Of a DNA stretch of 64,000 nt, positions 61,889 to 64,000 are shown piece by piece. Under the pieces are notes generated by a model. The model saw only the letters and a program-made list of their open reading frames with translations. It was not told where the DNA came from and ran no database searches. The DNA comes from Vibrio navarrensis. GTDB lineage: Bacteria > Pseudomonadota > Gammaproteobacteria > Enterobacterales > Vibrionaceae. Made by a program: the position numbers and the translations under genes. The stretch lies in contig NZ_CP065218.1 of NCBI RefSeq assembly GCF_015767675.1, forward strand, positions 744,001 to 808,000, written 5' to 3'. How positions within the stretch are numbered: the stretch's first letter is position 1; each line of letters begins with the position of its first letter.

Positions 61889-61903
61889 GTTTACAGTGTA
61901 AAT
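61889..61903. promoter_or_regulatory. parS2: parS2 centromere site
   Basis: TTTACAGTGTAAA (61890-61902) matches the parS2 palindrome exactly. It is 16 kb to the right of the origin array and the last of the seven in this window. Confidence 0.88.
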
Positions 61904-61926
61904 CGGGCAGCCAATGGGCTGCCCGA
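61903..61926. terminator. hairpin between convergent genes, possible terminator
   Basis: TCGGGCAGCC (61903-61912) pairs with GGCTGCCCGA (61917-61926), 4-base loop, 10 bp. Short T runs follow on both sides (ACTTTAC on plus, ATTTAC on minus), so it is a weak bidirectional terminator between the response regulator and the chemoreceptor. Confidence 0.6.
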
Positions 61927-61946
61927 ACTTTACATGCACCGTTAGC

Positions 61947-63608
61947 TTATACGGTGAATCGACCGACCAAGTCATACAGCTCATGGGCTTTGTGGTTCAA
62001 GCTCTGACTGCCCGCTCGGTTTTGGTTCGCCAGATCGGCAGATTGGCTGCTTTGATCGGAGATGACCACAATCCGTTGGGAGATTTCCTGTCCGACAATG
62101 CTCTGTTCCTCGGTCGCGGTAGCGATTAGCGAGTTCATATCCATGATCGTGCCAATCGAGGATTTGATCTTAAGCAGTGCTTCTGCGGCCGCATTGGCCT
62201 CTTTAACGGTATGTTCACCACGGGCTTGGCTGGCATCCATCGCTTTCACTGCCGCATCGGAAGCGGACTTGAGCTGATTAATCATCTGATGGATCTCGCC
62301 GGTACTGTCTTGAGTGCGGCTGGCTAATTTACGCACTTCATCGGCCACCACGGCAAAACCGCGTCCTTGCTCGCCAGCCCGCGCCGCCTCAATGGCCGCG
62401 TTCAGCGCCAGCAGGTTGGTTTGCTCGGCAATGTCTTGAATCACTTCCAGCGACGACGAGATGTTTTTCACGTCATCTTCTAAACGGGAAATAACCTGAT
62501 TGGCTTTGGAGACTTCACCCGCCAGATCGCGCACCGAAGTGGCCGCTGAGTTGACGATGGTTTGTGCTTCGTTGGCATTGTCTTCCGCGTCGCGAGCGGC
62601 TTGTGCTGCTTGGTTAGCGTTGTTTGATATTTCGGTCGCCGTGGTAGTCATCTCAGTCATTGCTGTGGCCACTTGCTCGGTTTCTTCCCGCTGGCCAGTG
62701 GCGATTTCATCAACTTGGGTTGCACGCCCTGTCATGTTGTTGGTTTCGCTGACGACCTCTTGCCCAACTTCACTGACGCGGCGAATGATGTTCTGCAAAC
62801 TGGCAACAAACTGGTTAAAGTTTTTGCCCAGTTGCGTGAACTCAGGAACGGTGAACGGTTCCATACGCGCGGTTAAATCAGCATCACCACTGGCAAACGA
62901 GCGGATCGATTGGTCAAACAGCTCCAACGGTCGCATGATGCTGCGGTTAACAAACACGGCGAAAATGACCACCAGCACAGCGATAACCACACAGAACAGG
63001 CCGATTGCCGTGAGTGTGTCTTGCAAAGCTTGATGGGCATTTTCCTTCATCGCGTTAACGGTGGCATCAATATCGTCAGTGTAGAAACCGGTGCCAATCA
63101 TCAGATCCCATTGTGGAATGTACAGCGAGTAACTGAGCTTAGGCAGTGGCGTGTTTTGCCCAGGTTTGGGGAAATAGTAGGTGGTGAACTGACCTTGTTT
63201 GGCGTTCTTTAAAAGATCTTTAATCAAGTAGTTGCCTTTCTGATCTTGCAAATTCAGAAAGTTTTCGCCTACTCCTTTCTCGCTTTTACCGAGAAAAACC
63301 CGTGTCCCTTTGGAGTCATAACCAAAGATGTAACCGGAGTCACCGTACTGCATCTCTTTTAAAATCGGCAGCGCTTCAGAGAGCGGGGCGTTTTTCTTTA
63401 ATAGCGGTTGAACAGCGGATTCAGCCATTTGTATGTAGTTTTTTAGTTCCTCTTGCTTCATGCGCATCATGTTCTCGTGGGTAACACTGAACTGCTGCTC
63501 ATTAAACGCGACGGTTTTGAGATAGGTAAACCACATCATGCCCAATGCAATGGTGACAACCGGCACTATTGACAAAATGTAGAGTCTTTTTCTTATGGTC
63601 AAACTCAT
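61947..63608 (-). CDS. methyl-accepting chemotaxis protein with sCache domain
   Basis: Chemoreceptor of 553 residues. Two membrane segments (about residues 11-28 and 195-215) enclose a periplasmic single-Cache domain ([58 protein letters not shown]). A HAMP ([21 protein letters not shown]) and a signalling domain follow, with the conserved tip [20 protein letters not shown] and Gln/Glu methylation sites. sCache receptors of this kind sense small organic acids or similar ligands. No CheR-binding pentapeptide is seen at the C-terminus (DLVGRFTV). A single-gene unit. Confidence 0.94.
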   Translation of the reverse strand: MSLTIRKRLYILSIVPVVTIALGMMWFTYLKTVAFNEQQFSVTHENMMRMKQEELKNYIQMAESAVQPLLKKNAPLSEALPILKEMQYGDSGYIFGYDSKGTRVFLGKSEKGVGENFLNLQDQKGNYLIKDLLKNAKQGQFTTYYFPKPGQNTPLPKLSYSLYIPQWDLMIGTGFYTDDIDATVNAMKENAHQALQDTLTAIGLFCVVIAVLVVIFAVFVNRSIMRPLELFDQSIRSFASGDADLTARMEPFTVPEFTQLGKNFNQFVASLQNIIRRVSEVGQEVVSETNNMTGRATQVDEIATGQREETEQVATAMTEMTTTATEISNNANQAAQAARDAEDNANEAQTIVNSAATSVRDLAGEVSKANQVISRLEDDVKNISSSLEVIQDIAEQTNLLALNAAIEAARAGEQGRGFAVVADEVRKLASRTQDSTGEIHQMINQLKSASDAAVKAMDASQARGEHTVKEANAAAEALLKIKSSIGTIMDMNSLIATATEEQSIVGQEISQRIVVISDQSSQSADLANQNRAGSQSLNHKAHELYDLVGRFTV

Positions 63609-64000
63609 TGCTACTTTCCTTGCTTAATCGGCTTATATCGTGACAACTTAGCGTTGATAGATGGTGTAATAGTTATGTGTTAAGCGTAGCCAAATCTGAC
63701 TGTTCAGACTGTGAAATCTGAAAGTTTTGTGGCTGAAAAATGAAGTTATTGCCGTAATTTTGCTTTTTGTCATTTTTTTAGCCGCACATTTTAAGCGTTC
63801 GGTTGCTTATTGTTGGGCTGTCACGGTAGCGATGCTTACTTCCACTGGTGTACGAAATGATATGTGAGATATTGTTTAAGCGGCCTTTTGTTTTTGTACT
63901 GATATTGTTTTCTTTTCTGGTTTTTATCGATGATTTTTCTGATTAAATTGGCTGTTTAAGCTAAGTTCGGACATTTTCTTCGAATTATGCTATAGTTTTC
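63609..64000. other. intergenic region upstream of the chemoreceptor
   Basis: About 390 bases with low G+C content. The chemoreceptor promoter must be here on the minus strand. No gene, RNA structure or repeated site was recognised before the window edge. Confidence 0.5.

Noticed and set aside
1..64000. CRISPR arrays, prophage, integron attC arrays, tRNA or rRNA genes
   Set aside because: No regularly spaced direct repeats other than the oriC2 iterons, no phage structural genes, no attC-like repeats and no tRNA-like folds were seen.

Overview
This window is part of the secondary chromosome (chromosome II) of a Vibrio, most likely V. vulnificus or a close relative. The decisive evidence is a complete chromosome II replication and partition module: rctB, an upstream array of 12-mer type iterons, a DnaA box, parA2/parB2, and seven copies of the 13-bp palindrome TTTACANTGTAAA, which is the parS2 centromere motif. 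The species guess rests on recalled protein similarity and was not tested by alignment. There are no rRNA, tRNA or CRISPR features.

Layout. 1-5.5 kb: the end of a maltodextrin ABC transporter operon (permease, GH13 alpha-glycosidase, ROK-like protein, TrmB-type regulator), then a minus-strand Qrr quorum-sensing sRNA with its sigma-54 promoter and LuxO boxes, then a DUF368 (PopT) undecaprenyl-phosphate translocase. 5.5-13.2 kb: a secreted pullulanase lipoprotein, then a Fur-controlled operon of an exported enterochelin esterase and a TonB-dependent catecholate receptor. 13.28-14.58 kb: a complete ISL3-family insertion with 8-bp target duplication and a frameshifted transposase. 14.7-20.1 kb: SstT, a RsgA GTPase, a copper operon (PCuAC, SCO, small membrane protein), an Lrp regulator and a zinc-ribbon protein. 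20.4-26.8 kb: the proline utilisation operon, with PutA split into two proteins, plus an AraC regulator. 27-28.7 kb: the VqmR/VqmA quorum-sensing pair and pdxH. 28.9-38.2 kb: a DctB-like kinase with an atypical response regulator, then the lapC-lapG-lapD-lapB biofilm adhesin control operon.

38.3-48.1 kb: a cysS fragment, a FapA-domain protein, tmcA, parB2, parA2, oriC2 and rctB. 48.3-53.4 kb is the accessory part: an exported trypsin-like protease, an IS91-type remnant, a protein joining a twin-arginine signal, an RHS core and a predicted ADP-ribosyltransferase toxin domain, IS5-type scraps, and more RctB-like sites. 53.5-64 kb: small Vibrio proteins, a YebC/YeeN paralogue, a seven-gene envelope operon (ABC exporter, LolA-like protein, beta-barrel, LytS/LytTR two-component system), and a chemoreceptor.

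How the parts relate: two sRNA loci (Qrr, VqmR) feed quorum sensing, while LapD/LapG links c-di-GMP to surface adhesion. RctB-like sites occur not only in the origin but also in two places 7 and 19 kb away. The least familiar items are the Tat-RHS-ART protein, the ABC/LolA-like/barrel operon, the split PutA, and the extra-origin RctB-like sites.
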